Positions 1 to 8,810 of a DNA stretch of 64,000 bases are shown piece by piece; the stretch's first letter is position 1, and each line of letters begins with the position of its first letter. The notes under the pieces were generated by a model that saw only the letters and a program-made list of their open reading frames with translations, searched no databases and was not told where the DNA came from. This DNA is from Leifsonia sp. Leaf336 (GTDB taxonomy: Bacteria; Actinomycetota; Actinomycetes; Actinomycetales; Microbacteriaceae), in contig NZ_LMOZ01000002.1 in the NCBI RefSeq assembly GCF_001423695.1, positions 1,178,504 to 1,242,503 of the forward strand. The letters are read 5' to 3'. The position numbers and the translations under genes were made by a program.

Positions 1-456
1 CGTGTCGCCGGCCTGTTCGCGCGCCGCGGCTTCAACATCCACTCGCTCGCGGTGGGAACCAGCGAGGTCGACGGGCTCTCGCGCATCACCGTGGTCGTCG
101 ACGTGGAGGAGCTGCCGCTGGAGCAGGTCACCAAGCAGCTCAACAAGCTGATCAACGTCATCAAGATCGTCGAGCTCGACCCGGCGCAGTCGGTTCAGCG
201 CGAGCACCTCCTCATCAAGGTCCGCGTCGACAACTCGACGCGCTCCCAGGTGCTCGAGGCGGTCAACCTCTTCCGCGCCCGCGTCGTCGACGTGGCCACC
301 GACGCCCTCGTCATCGAGGTCACCGGCGACAGCGGCAAGACCCAAGCGCTCCTGAAGGTGCTGGAGCCGTACGGGATCAAAGAGATGGCCCAGTCGGGCC
401 TGCTCGCGATCGGCCGCGGCGGCAAGTCCATCACCGAGCGCGTCTTCAAGAACTAA
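1..456 (+). CDS. ilvN: Acetolactate synthase small subunit (5' end outside window)
   Basis: Regulatory subunit of acetohydroxyacid synthase, the first common enzyme of valine, leucine and isoleucine synthesis. It binds the catalytic subunit IlvB and mediates valine feedback inhibition. The reading frame is open from base 1 and gives 151 residues, so only a short N-terminal part is missing. The visible start (RVAGLFARRGFNIHSLAVG) is the ACT domain typical of IlvN, and a second ACT-like C-terminal domain follows. IlvC begins 48 bases downstream on the same strand, which implies one operon. Family assignment is secure; the start codon cannot be seen. Confidence 0.96.
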   Translation, partial: RVAGLFARRGFNIHSLAVGTSEVDGLSRITVVVDVEELPLEQVTKQLNKLINVIKIVELDPAQSVQREHLLIKVRVDNSTRSQVLEAVNLFRARVVDVATDALVIEVTGDSGKTQALLKVLEPYGIKEMAQSGLLAIGRGGKSITERVFKN

Positions 457-1533
<1,077 letters not shown>

Positions 1534-1562
1534 TTCTTCAGCAGCGCATCACGGCATCCTGA

Positions 1563-1594
1563 GAGGGGTCGCATCCGAGCGGATGCGGCCCCTC
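1563..1594. terminator. Hairpin terminator between ilvC and the DUF1918 gene
   Basis: A 14-bp stem (left arm GAGGGGTCGCATCC, loop GAGC, right arm GGATGCGGCCCCTC) with one G-T wobble starts 30 bases after the ilvC stop. It is followed by CGCCTTTCG, a weak T stretch. The flanking genes converge, so it may stop transcription from both sides. Confidence 0.75.
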
Positions 1595-1629
1595 CGCCTT
1601 TCGCCGCGACGGTTCAGTCCCTCGACGGT

Positions 1630-1818
1630 TCAGGCCGCGCTGTGCTCGATGACCGCGTCGGTGCCCGGATAGACGAGCATCTCGTGGCCATCGTCGAACC
1701 GGACGAGGTACGGCGGGGCGCCGTCCACTCCGCGCACCTCCAGCACCTCGCCGTGACGGTCTGCCGATTCCACCGTCGCCCCGCGGATGCAGATCCGGTC
1801 TCCGATCCTCGCCTGCAT
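1630..1818 (-). CDS. DUF1918 domain protein
   Basis: A 62-residue protein that matches the small DUF1918 family of actinobacteria (SH3-like fold): GDRICIRG near the N-terminus, a GEVLEVRG strand and the PYLVRFDDGHEMLVYPG core. Its function is unknown; the family is widespread and usually monocistronic. The ATG start is preceded by GAAGGAGAC, a good ribosome site. It converges with ilvC and diverges from cutC. Family call is confident, function is not. Confidence 0.85.
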   Translation of the reverse strand: MQARIGDRICIRGATVESADRHGEVLEVRGVDGAPPYLVRFDDGHEMLVYPGTDAVIEHSAA

Positions 1819-1889
1819 GACGGTCTCCTTCCCTCGGGGCCGACGCTACGCCCGCGGCCGGCGCCAGAGAATGCCGCTATCGTGGCCGC

Positions 1890-2618
1890 ATGCCCCTCCG
1901 CACCGCTGTCGAGATCGCCGTCCAGGATGTCGTCGGTGTGCGCATCGCTCTCGCGGAAGGCGCCGACCGGGTGGAGCTGTGCGTGGCCCTCGGTCTCGGC
2001 GGCCTCACGCCATCGGCGGGCCTGATCGCGTCCGCCGTCGAGGAGGCGGCGGAAGCGGGGCGCGCCGGGTTCGTCCACGTGCTCGTCCGCCCGCGCGGCG
2101 GCGGCTTCGTGTACGACTCGGACGAACTCGAGACGACCATCGCCGACATCCGCTTCGCCCACCAGGCCGGCGCCGGAGGTGTGGTGATCGGCGCACTCGA
2201 CGAGGTCGGCCGCGTCGACCGGGACGCGGTCGCGCGCTTCGCGGAGGCGGCAGGCGACCTCGACGTCACCTTCCACCGCGCGTTCGACACGCTCGCCGAT
2301 CCGCCCGCCGCGGCCGAGACGCTGATCGAGCTGGGCGTCGCGCGTGTGCTGACCTCCGGAGGCGCCGAGCGCAGTATCGACGGCATCGGCGGTCTGCGCT
2401 CGCTGGCCCAGCGGGTGGGAGGCAGCCTCCAAGTGATGGCGGGCGGGGGAGTCCGGGTGCAGGACATCCCCGCACTCATCGCCGCGGGAGTCGACGCGGT
2501 GCACCTCTCGGCCCGCCGGACGGTGTCCGGCGCGTCCAGCGGACCGGGCGGCGGCGACACCCACTACGACATCACCGACCCGGTCATGGTGCGGGAGGCG
2601 TGCGCCGCCACGCGGTGA
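1890..2618 (+). CDS. cutC: CutC family protein (copper homeostasis-type TIM barrel)
   Basis: A 242-residue CutC-like protein. The N-terminus (VEIAVQDVVGVRIALAEGAD, then RVELC) corresponds to the family's first barrel strand, and FHRAFD plus the C-terminal GGGV region match the conserved barrel core. CutC was first linked to copper tolerance in E. coli, but its biochemical role is unsettled. The ATG lies 6 bases after a TATCGT hexamer (1878-1883), which suggests a leaderless transcript; no ribosome site is visible. The next gene, DoxX-like, converges with it. Confidence 0.88.
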   Translation: MPLRTAVEIAVQDVVGVRIALAEGADRVELCVALGLGGLTPSAGLIASAVEEAAEAGRAGFVHVLVRPRGGGFVYDSDELETTIADIRFAHQAGAGGVVIGALDEVGRVDRDAVARFAEAAGDLDVTFHRAFDTLADPPAAAETLIELGVARVLTSGGAERSIDGIGGLRSLAQRVGGSLQVMAGGGVRVQDIPALIAAGVDAVHLSARRTVSGASSGPGGGDTHYDITDPVMVREACAATR

Positions 2619-2634
2619 CCGCACCTCCCACAGC

Positions 2635-3024
2635 TCAGAGCGCGCAGAACACGCAGAGCCCGATGAGGACGACCTGCAGCAGGGCGCGGGGCACCAGAGG
2701 TGTCGCAATGGCGCCGAACCGCTCGGGGTGCGCCGCGGCGTAGGCGTTGGCGGGGAACACCGCGACCAGGAACACCGCGAGGCAGATCGCGGCGAGGGAG
2801 GTCGTCGCCGGGACGAGCAGCCCCACCCCTCCGGCGAGCTCGCAGACGCCGGTCGCGGCCACCAGCAGCCGCGGCGAGGCGAAACGCAGTGCAGGCGGGA
2901 TCATCGCGGCCATCCCGCGCGCCGGTCCCGGCACGAAGTGCAGGGAGCCCATCACGACGAACACGATCGCGAGGCCGACGCGCGTGCAGAGCTGGGCGAT
3001 CTCGAACGGGGTCACAGCCTCCAT
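2635..3024 (-). CDS. DoxX family membrane protein
   Basis: A 129-residue protein with four hydrophobic segments, at roughly residues 12-30, 47-70, 74-92 and 108-128. PGPARGMAAMIPP after the first segment and the FPANAYAA motif before the last are typical of DoxX/DoxD-like proteins. Family members sit in the cytoplasmic membrane and are linked to redox processes, with no defined activity here. The ATG at 3022-3024 was chosen because the protein then starts directly with the first membrane segment. It converges with cutC and diverges from serA. Confidence 0.8.
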   Translation of the reverse strand: MEAVTPFEIAQLCTRVGLAIVFVVMGSLHFVPGPARGMAAMIPPALRFASPRLLVAATGVCELAGGVGLLVPATTSLAAICLAVFLVAVFPANAYAAAHPERFGAIATPLVPRALLQVVLIGLCVFCAL

Positions 3025-3165
3025 TGTCGTGCAGGGAGCGCTCGCCCGGTCGACACGTAACGCGGCGAAAAGCGCCTGTGCCCTCCCGCTAGAGTTAAGC
3101 AACCCGCGCACCGTCGACTGCTGCGCGCCTTCTCCCAAGCCAGCCTCCCTGTAAGGAACTGCCAC

Positions 3166-4758
3166 GTGACAAAGCCGGTCGTCCTGATCGCCGAAGAACT
3201 CTCGCCCGCCACCGTCGACGCCCTCGGGCCGGACTTCGACATCCGCGACGTCGACGGGACCGACCGGCCGGCGCTGCTCTCCGCCGTCGCCGAGGCGGAC
3301 GCCATCCTCGTGCGTTCCGCGACCAAGGTCGACGCCGAGGTGATCGCGGCCGCTCCCAAGCTCCGCGTGATCGCGCGTGCCGGCGTCGGGCTCGACAACG
3401 TGGACATCAAGACCGCCACGAACGCCGGCGTCATGGTCGTCAACGCGCCGACCTCCAACATCATCTCGGCCGCCGAACTCACGGTCGGCCACATCCTGAG
3501 CCTCGCCCGTCACATCCCCGCCGCGCACAGCGCGCTCGCGCAGGGGCAGTGGAAGCGCTCGAAGTACACCGGCGTCGAGCTCTACGAGAAGACCGTCGGC
3601 ATCATCGGTCTCGGCCGCATCGGCGCGCTCATCACGGCGCGCCTGCAGGCGTTCGGCACCAAGGTGATCGCCTTCGACCCCTACGTCACGAGCGCCCGCG
3701 CGCAGCAGCTCGGCGTGCAGCTCGTGAGCCTCGACGAGCTGCTCACCGACGCCGACTTCATCACCATCCACATGCCGAAGACCCCCGAGACGACCGGGAT
3801 GATCTCCGACGACCAGCTCGCCCAGATGAAGCCGACCGCGTTCATCGTGAACGTCGCGCGCGGCGGCCTGATCGACGAGGACGCCCTCTACCGCGCGCTC
3901 AGCACCCACAGCATCGCCGGGGCGGGCCTCGACGTGTTCGTCAGCGAGCCTCCGACCGACTCCCCGCTTCTCGGGCTCGAGAACGTCGTCGTCACGCCGC
4001 ACCTGGGCGCGTCCACCGACGAAGCCCAGGAGAAGGCCGGCGTCTCCGTCGCCAAGTCGGTGCGCCTGGCGCTCTCGGGCGAGCTCGTTCCCGACGCCGT
4101 CAACGTCGCGGGCGGCGTCATCGACCCGTACGTCCGGCCCGGCATCCCGCTCGTCGAGAAGCTCGGCCAGGTCTTCTCCGGCCTGGCGCACAGCCCGCTC
4201 ACCAGCATCGACGTGGAGGTGCGCGGCGAACTCGTCGACTACGACGTCAGCGTGCTGAAGCTCGCGGCCCTGAAGGGCATCTTCACGAACATCGTGAGCG
4301 AGACCGTCTCGTACGTGAACGCGCCGCTCCTCGCCGAGCAGCGCGGCATCGAGGTGCGCCTCATCACCGACTCGGTGAGCGAGGAGTACCGCAACCTGAT
4401 CACCCTCCGCGGCGCGCTGAGCGACGGCTCGCAGGTGTCGGTGTCCGGCACGCTCACCGGCACGAAGCAGATCGAGAAGGTCGTCGAGATCAACGGCTAC
4501 GACGTGGAGGTGCCGATCGCCGAGCACCTGATCGTCATGGTGTACGACGACCGCCCCGGCATCGTCGCGGTCTACGGCCAGGAGTTCGGCGAGGCGCAGA
4601 TCAACATCGCCGGTATGCAGATCGCCCGTACCTCCGCCGGGGGCAAGGCGCTCAGCGTCCTGACGGTCGACTCGCGCGTGCCCGAGGGCCTGCTCGAGAA
4701 GGTGCGCGTGGCGATCGACGCCGACCTCCTGCAGGAGATCGACATCACCGAGGCCTGA
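3166..4758 (+). CDS. serA: D-3-phosphoglycerate dehydrogenase
   Basis: First step of phosphorylated serine synthesis: 3-phosphoglycerate plus NAD+ gives 3-phosphohydroxypyruvate. The 530-residue length fits the long actinobacterial form. Order: substrate domain, NAD-binding domain with GLGRIG at about 148-153, catalytic Arg in NVARGG (about 228-232), His in TPHLGAST (about 277), then an allosteric substrate-binding domain and a C-terminal ACT domain starting near IVMVYDDRPGIV that usually senses serine. GTG start with GTAAGGAAC upstream. A TAGAGT hexamer at 3091-3096 is a possible -10 box. Confidence 0.97.
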   Translation: MTKPVVLIAEELSPATVDALGPDFDIRDVDGTDRPALLSAVAEADAILVRSATKVDAEVIAAAPKLRVIARAGVGLDNVDIKTATNAGVMVVNAPTSNIISAAELTVGHILSLARHIPAAHSALAQGQWKRSKYTGVELYEKTVGIIGLGRIGALITARLQAFGTKVIAFDPYVTSARAQQLGVQLVSLDELLTDADFITIHMPKTPETTGMISDDQLAQMKPTAFIVNVARGGLIDEDALYRALSTHSIAGAGLDVFVSEPPTDSPLLGLENVVVTPHLGASTDEAQEKAGVSVAKSVRLALSGELVPDAVNVAGGVIDPYVRPGIPLVEKLGQVFSGLAHSPLTSIDVEVRGELVDYDVSVLKLAALKGIFTNIVSETVSYVNAPLLAEQRGIEVRLITDSVSEEYRNLITLRGALSDGSQVSVSGTLTGTKQIEKVVEINGYDVEVPIAEHLIVMVYDDRPGIVAVYGQEFGEAQINIAGMQIARTSAGGKALSVLTVDSRVPEGLLEKVRVAIDADLLQEIDITEA

Positions 4759-4766
4759 GCCCGGCC

Positions 4767-4805
4767 TCCCGCTCTCGAATCCCGCTCTCCAATCCCGCTG
4801 TCGCG
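4767..4805. repeat. Three 13-bp tandem repeats after serA
   Basis: Three consecutive 13-base units read TCCCGCTCTCGAA, TCCCGCTCTCCAA and TCCCGCTGTCGCG. They start 8 bases after the serA stop and end just before the promoter-like sequence of the next operon. No T-run or stem is apparent. This looks like slippage or local duplication rather than a functional site. Confidence 0.7.
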
Positions 4806-4808
4806 CGC

Positions 4809-4837
4809 TGTCGATTTCGGCGGTTGACTTGCGTCGT
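4809..4837 (+). promoter_or_regulatory. Candidate ECF42-dependent promoter
   Basis: TGTCGA at 4809-4814 is separated by 17 bases from CGTCGT at 4832-4837, about 55 bases before the DGPF gene. From what I recall of the ECF42 group, its target promoters carry TGTCGA at -35 and a CGA/TC-type -10. The match therefore suggests that the sigma factor encoded at 5291 transcribes its own operon. A second TGTCGA lies at 4843-4848 without an obvious partner. Confidence 0.55.
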
Positions 4838-4890
4838 AGGGGTGTCGATGTCCTCCCGGACCGACGTCCCATCGAAGTGAGGAGACCAGC

Positions 4891-5256
4891 ATGTCCGACG
4901 AATACGTCCTGCTCATCCACGAGCCGGACTGGGATCCGGACTCCATGACGCCCGACGAGTGGCGGGCGGCCATGATCGGCCACCAGGCGTTCCAGGACGC
5001 CGTCACCGCCGCCGGCGAGCGGATCGTCGCCACGAGCGCTCTCCAGCCCATCGCGAAGGCGACGAAGATCACCCCGCAGCCCGACGGCGAACCGTTGATC
5101 ACCGACGGCCCGTTCACCGAGACGCGCGAGGTCGTCACCGGCTTCTACAGCTTCACCGCCTCGAGCCCGGAGCAGGCCAGGCAGCTGGCCGCGCTGGTGC
5201 CGACCGGAGGCTGGGTCGAGCTCTACCCGGTGCTGGTGCTCGACCTCGCCCGGTGA
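4891..5256 (+). CDS. YCII-related (DGPF) domain protein
   Basis: A 121-residue YCII-related protein. The DGPFTETREVVTGFY segment (about residues 71-85) is the hallmark that gave the DGPF family its name. Such proteins are the standard partner of ECF42 sigma factors, and one follows here after 34 bases on the same strand. The biochemical role is not known; a small-molecule or signalling function upstream of the sigma factor is inferred from conserved neighbourhood. ATG start with GTGAGGAG upstream. Confidence 0.88.
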   Translation: MSDEYVLLIHEPDWDPDSMTPDEWRAAMIGHQAFQDAVTAAGERIVATSALQPIAKATKITPQPDGEPLITDGPFTETREVVTGFYSFTASSPEQARQLAALVPTGGWVELYPVLVLDLAR

Positions 5257-5290
5257 CGGGCCGGGTCGCTCCGATGGCGGCCGGTGCCGG

Positions 5291-6538
5291 ATGACGGCGG
5301 CCGAGCGGATCGAGCGCGCGTATCGCGACGACGCCGCGCTGATCCTCGGCGCGGTGGCACGCACGACGGGCGACCTCCTGCTCGCGGAGGACGCGGTGCA
5401 GGAGGCGTTCGTCCGTGCGCTCGCGGAGGCGGCACGTGGGCGCGAGCCGGCCAACCCTGCCGCCTGGATCACGACCGTCGCCCGGCGGGCCGCCGTCGAC
5501 GCGCGGCGGCGCGAGCGCACGTCGTCGCGGATGGCCCCGATGCTCGCCGCGCAGCTCGCCATCGCCGAGCGGGCCGCCGTCGACGACGAGGTGGAGGGAG
5601 GGGCGTCGGTGTTCACCGGAGACGAGCGCCTCGAGCTCATCCTGCTGCTCGCGCACCCCGACCTGGCGCCGGAGGCGCGGGTCGAGCTCGCGCTGAGGCA
5701 CGTCTGCGGCGTGCCGACGGCACGGATCGCGGAGGCCTTCCTCGTCTCCGAGCCGACGATGGCCGCGCGCCTCACGCGCGCCAAGAAGCGCATCCACGAC
5801 TCGGGCATCCGCTTCTCGCTGGAGGACCCCGCGTTGGTCGCGGCGCGGATGCCGGGCGCGCTGACGACCATCTACCTGCTCTACACGGCGGGCCACGCGG
5901 CAGCCGACGACCGGTTGCGCGGCGACGCCATCGCGCTCGCCCGCGACGCGCACCGGTCGATCCGCGATCCGGAGAGCGCGGGACTGCTGGCGCTGCTGCT
6001 GCTCACGGAGGCCCGGGAGCCGACCCGGCTGACGCCCGACGACGAGTTCGCGACCCTCCGGGAGGCCGACCGCTCCCTCTGGGACGCGGCGCTCATCGAG
6101 GAGGGCGAGGGCCTCGCCACCGCGGCACTGAACCGTGGCGCTGCGAACGGCGACGGCCGGTACGCCCTGCAGGCGGCCATCGCGGGCGTGCACGCCATCT
6201 CCCCGTCGTGGGAGGCCACCAACTGGCCGGCGATCGTTCGCCTCTACGACGGGTTGGTGCGGGTGTGGCCGAGCGCTGCCGCACGTCTCGGCCGGCTGGT
6301 CGCGGTGGGCCACAGCCCGGACGCGGGGCCGGAGGTCGCGCTGGCCGGGCTCGACGCCGACCCCGAGCTGTTCCGGGGCCCGCTGGCGCCGCGGGCGCAC
6401 GCCGCTCGCGCGGAGCTGCTCCGGCTCGCCGGCGCCACCACCGCGGCGGCGGTGGAGCTGCGCCGGGCGATCGCCGCCTCCGACGACGACCGCACGCGGC
6501 GATCGCTGCAGCGGCTGCTGGACGCCGGGGGAGTGTGA
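5291..6538 (+). CDS. ECF42-type RNA polymerase sigma factor with TPR-like C-terminal extension
   Basis: A 415-residue sigma-70 family protein, about twice the length of ordinary ECF factors. The N-terminal region 2 includes LLAEDAVQEAFVRALAEA and PAAWITTVARRAAVDARRR. Region 4 includes ALRHVCGVPTARIAEAFLVSE followed by AARLTRAKKRIHDSGI. The rest (from about residue 185) is an alanine-rich helical DUF6596/TPR-like extension with YLLYTAGHAAADD, characteristic of group ECF42. No anti-sigma gene is adjacent; the DGPF protein upstream is the expected partner. It probably directs transcription of its own operon (see 4809-4837). Confidence 0.92.
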   Translation: MTAAERIERAYRDDAALILGAVARTTGDLLLAEDAVQEAFVRALAEAARGREPANPAAWITTVARRAAVDARRRERTSSRMAPMLAAQLAIAERAAVDDEVEGGASVFTGDERLELILLLAHPDLAPEARVELALRHVCGVPTARIAEAFLVSEPTMAARLTRAKKRIHDSGIRFSLEDPALVAARMPGALTTIYLLYTAGHAAADDRLRGDAIALARDAHRSIRDPESAGLLALLLLTEAREPTRLTPDDEFATLREADRSLWDAALIEEGEGLATAALNRGAANGDGRYALQAAIAGVHAISPSWEATNWPAIVRLYDGLVRVWPSAAARLGRLVAVGHSPDAGPEVALAGLDADPELFRGPLAPRAHAARAELLRLAGATTAAAVELRRAIAASDDDRTRRSLQRLLDAGGV

Positions 6539-6542
6539 TCGC

Positions 6543-7127
6543 TCAGTCGCGCGCCGACAGGCGTTCGACCAGCGCGACGAGCTGCTCCACGTCCGTCTCG
6601 TCGCGGAGGACCGCGTTGGCGGCGGGGAGCAGCGCGCTGTTGTAGTACATGCCGTCGCCGATCAGCATGATCGTGCGAGCGACCATCCGGTCGCCGACGA
6701 CGGCCTCCAGTTCGCTGAGCCAGAGACGCTGCGCGTCGGCGAGGGCGTCGCTCGCACGGGCGTCCGACGCCTGCGCGAGCCGTGCGATGGCGACGATGAC
6801 CCGCTCGAGGCGGTTGTCGGAGGGGATGGAGGTGCGCAGGAAGTACGACACCGGTCCGTCGGGGGCGGCGCGCATGTGCTCGATGTCCTGGGCGAGGTCG
6901 TCGGCGAAGCGCTCCAGGACGCCGTCGACCAGGGCGTCCTTGGAGGCGAAGTGGTAGAGCAGTCCGCCCTTCGAGACGCCGGCGCGGGCCGCGACGGCCT
7001 CCAGGGTGGCCGCACGCTCGCTCTGCTCGGCGAGGAGGTCTTCGAAGGCGTCGAGGATGCGGTCGCGCGCCGACCGGGCCGGTGCGGCGGGCGTCGCCGC
7101 GGATGCGGGAGCGGCGGGGGAGGGCAT
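6543..7127 (-). CDS. TetR family transcriptional regulator
   Basis: A 194-residue TetR-type repressor. The N-terminal helix-turn-helix lies at about residues 22-67 and includes TLEAVAARAGVSKGGLLYHF followed by SKDALV. The ligand-binding domain lacks sequence that names a ligand. It is divergent from an MFS efflux gene, and a 28-bp palindrome at 7163-7190 in the shared intergenic region is its likely operator. The ATG lies 6 bases after TAGCAT (7134-7139, reverse strand), consistent with a leaderless transcript. An Ala/Pro-rich stretch of about 20 residues precedes the DNA-binding domain. Confidence 0.93.
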   Translation of the reverse strand: MPSPAAPASAATPAAPARSARDRILDAFEDLLAEQSERAATLEAVAARAGVSKGGLLYHFASKDALVDGVLERFADDLAQDIEHMRAAPDGPVSYFLRTSIPSDNRLERVIVAIARLAQASDARASDALADAQRLWLSELEAVVGDRMVARTIMLIGDGMYYNSALLPAANAVLRDETDVEQLVALVERLSARD

Positions 7128-7162
7128 GGGGCCATGCTAGCCGCCGTCGGTCTCGATCTTGA

Positions 7163-7190
7163 TTACTATACCGTCCAGACGGTACAGTAA
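7163..7190. promoter_or_regulatory. Palindromic operator of the TetR/MFS pair, overlapping the MFS promoter
   Basis: The 28 bases form two 14-base half-sites, TTACTATACCGTCC and AGACGGTACAGTAA, with 12 of 14 positions complementary. The TACAGT hexamer at 7183-7188, six bases before the MFS ATG, lies inside it and is the likely -10 box. Repressor binding here would block RNA polymerase at the MFS promoter. Confidence 0.85.
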
Positions 7191-7194
7191 ACGT

Positions 7195-8739
7195 ATGTCC
7201 GCGACCATCCGCCCTGCAACCGCACCCGTCACCGCTCCTGCCGCTCCGGCACGCGGGGGCGCCCGCGTCTGGGTGGCGCTGGGCGTGCTCATGCTCCCAG
7301 TGCTCCTGGTCTCTGTCGACAACACCGTCCTCGGGTTCGCGCTGCCGGCGATCACCGAGGCGCTGCGGCCCTCCGCCACGCAGATGCTCTGGATCGTCGA
7401 CGTCTATCCGCTCGTGCTCGCGGGCCTCCTGGTCGCCATGGGCAGCCTCGGCGACCGCATCGGCCGCCGACGGGTGCTGCTCATCGGAGCAACCGGCTTC
7501 GCCGCGGTCTCGGCTGCCGCGGCGTTCGCGCCGACCGCGGAGCTGCTGATCGCCTCGCGCGCCGCCCTGGGGTTCTTCGGCGCCATGCTCATGCCGTCGA
7601 CGCTGTCGCTGCTGCGCAGCGTGTTCCAGGACCGCGAGCAGCGCCGCCTCGCCATCGCGATCTGGGCCGCAGGGTTCGCCGCAGGCTCTGCGCTCGGCCC
7701 GATCGTGGGCGGCCTCCTGATCGAGCACTTCTGGTGGGGCTCGGTGTTCCTGCTGGCCGTGCCCGTCCTGATCCCGCTGCTCGTGCTCACCCCGCTGCTG
7801 GTGCGGGAGTCGCGCGACCCGAACCCGGGTCCCGTCGATGTCCTGTCGATCCTGCTCTCGCTGCTGACGATGGCGCCGATCGTGTACGGCATCAAGGAGT
7901 TCGCCGTGCACGGGCTCGCGCTCGTGCCGGTGCTGGCCGTGGCCGTCGGCGTCGCCGCCGGGGTGCTGTTCGTGCTGCGGCAGCTGCGGCGGCCGATCCC
8001 GATGCTCGACATGCGGCTGTTCCGCCGTGCCGCGTTCAGCGGAGCAGTGCTCATCAACCTGCTGAGCGTGATCGCCCTGGTCGGGTTCCTGTTCTTCGTG
8101 TCGCAGCACCTCCAGCTCGTTCTCGGGATGCCGCCGGTGCAGGCGGGGATGGTGCTGCTGCCGGGCCTGGCGACCATGATCGTCTCCGGGCTCGTCGTGG
8201 TGCCGGTCGCGCGGAGGCTCGCGCCCGGCTACGTGATCGCCGGTGGCCTCTGCGTCTCCGCGACCGGGTACCTCCTGGTCGCGCTGACCGGTGGTGACGC
8301 CTCGTGGGGTGTTCTGCTGGCGGCGTTCCTGCTCCTCGGTGCGGGCATCGGCGCAGCAGAGACGGTGTCCAACGAGCTCATCATCTCCACGGCGCCGTCC
8401 GACAAGGCGGGTGCCGCCTCCGCGGTCTCGGAGACGGCGTACGAGCTCGGCGCCGTGCTCGGCACGGCCACGCTCGGCAGCATCATCATCGCGTCGTACC
8501 GCGCCGCGATCGTGCTCCCGGCGGGCCTCAGCCCGGCGGACGCGACGGCGGCGGCCGACACGCTCGGCGGCGCGGTCACGGTCGCCGAGGGCCTCCCTGC
8601 GCGGGCGTCCGCCGAGCTGCTGGCGTCGGCGCGGCACGCGTTCGACAGCGGGATCGGGCTCACGGCCTCCATCGGCGTCGCCCTCATGCTGACCGCGGCC
8701 GTGCTCGCCGTGCTCACCCTCCGCCGCGTCCGCGGCTGA
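7195..8739 (+). CDS. MFS drug efflux transporter, DHA2 (14-TM) type
   Basis: A 514-residue major facilitator of the EmrB/QacA group in the cytoplasmic membrane, expected to export toxic or cationic compounds using the proton gradient. Motif A, GSLGDRIGRRRVLLIG (about residues 82-97), follows the second membrane helix. Motif C-like sequence GSALGPIVGGLL occurs near helix 5, and about 14 hydrophobic segments follow one another. The ATG at 7195 was chosen over an in-frame TTG at 7159 because the earlier start would put the operator inside the coding sequence. Controlled by the divergent TetR gene. Confidence 0.93.
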   Translation: MSATIRPATAPVTAPAAPARGGARVWVALGVLMLPVLLVSVDNTVLGFALPAITEALRPSATQMLWIVDVYPLVLAGLLVAMGSLGDRIGRRRVLLIGATGFAAVSAAAAFAPTAELLIASRAALGFFGAMLMPSTLSLLRSVFQDREQRRLAIAIWAAGFAAGSALGPIVGGLLIEHFWWGSVFLLAVPVLIPLLVLTPLLVRESRDPNPGPVDVLSILLSLLTMAPIVYGIKEFAVHGLALVPVLAVAVGVAAGVLFVLRQLRRPIPMLDMRLFRRAAFSGAVLINLLSVIALVGFLFFVSQHLQLVLGMPPVQAGMVLLPGLATMIVSGLVVVPVARRLAPGYVIAGGLCVSATGYLLVALTGGDASWGVLLAAFLLLGAGIGAAETVSNELIISTAPSDKAGAASAVSETAYELGAVLGTATLGSIIIASYRAAIVLPAGLSPADATAAADTLGGAVTVAEGLPARASAELLASARHAFDSGIGLTASIGVALMLTAAVLAVLTLRRVRG

Positions 8740-8810
8740 GCCGCTCTCGCGTTCGCGGGCGACGATAGGGTTAGGTGAACCGTCCGCCCACCGATCAGTG
8801 CAGGAGCGTC

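Noticed and set aside
4843-4848. Second TGTCGA as another ECF42 promoter
   Set aside because: No CGA/TC element at the right distance downstream; probably chance.
2635-5871. Very long reverse-strand frame (1078 residues) opposite serA and the DGPF gene
   Set aside because: It is antisense to clear genes, a typical high-GC artefact. Only its last 129 codons form a real product (DoxX).
7159-7194. TTG at 7159 as start of the MFS gene
   Set aside because: It would encode the operator as protein; the ATG at 7195 fits the -10 box and family N-terminus.
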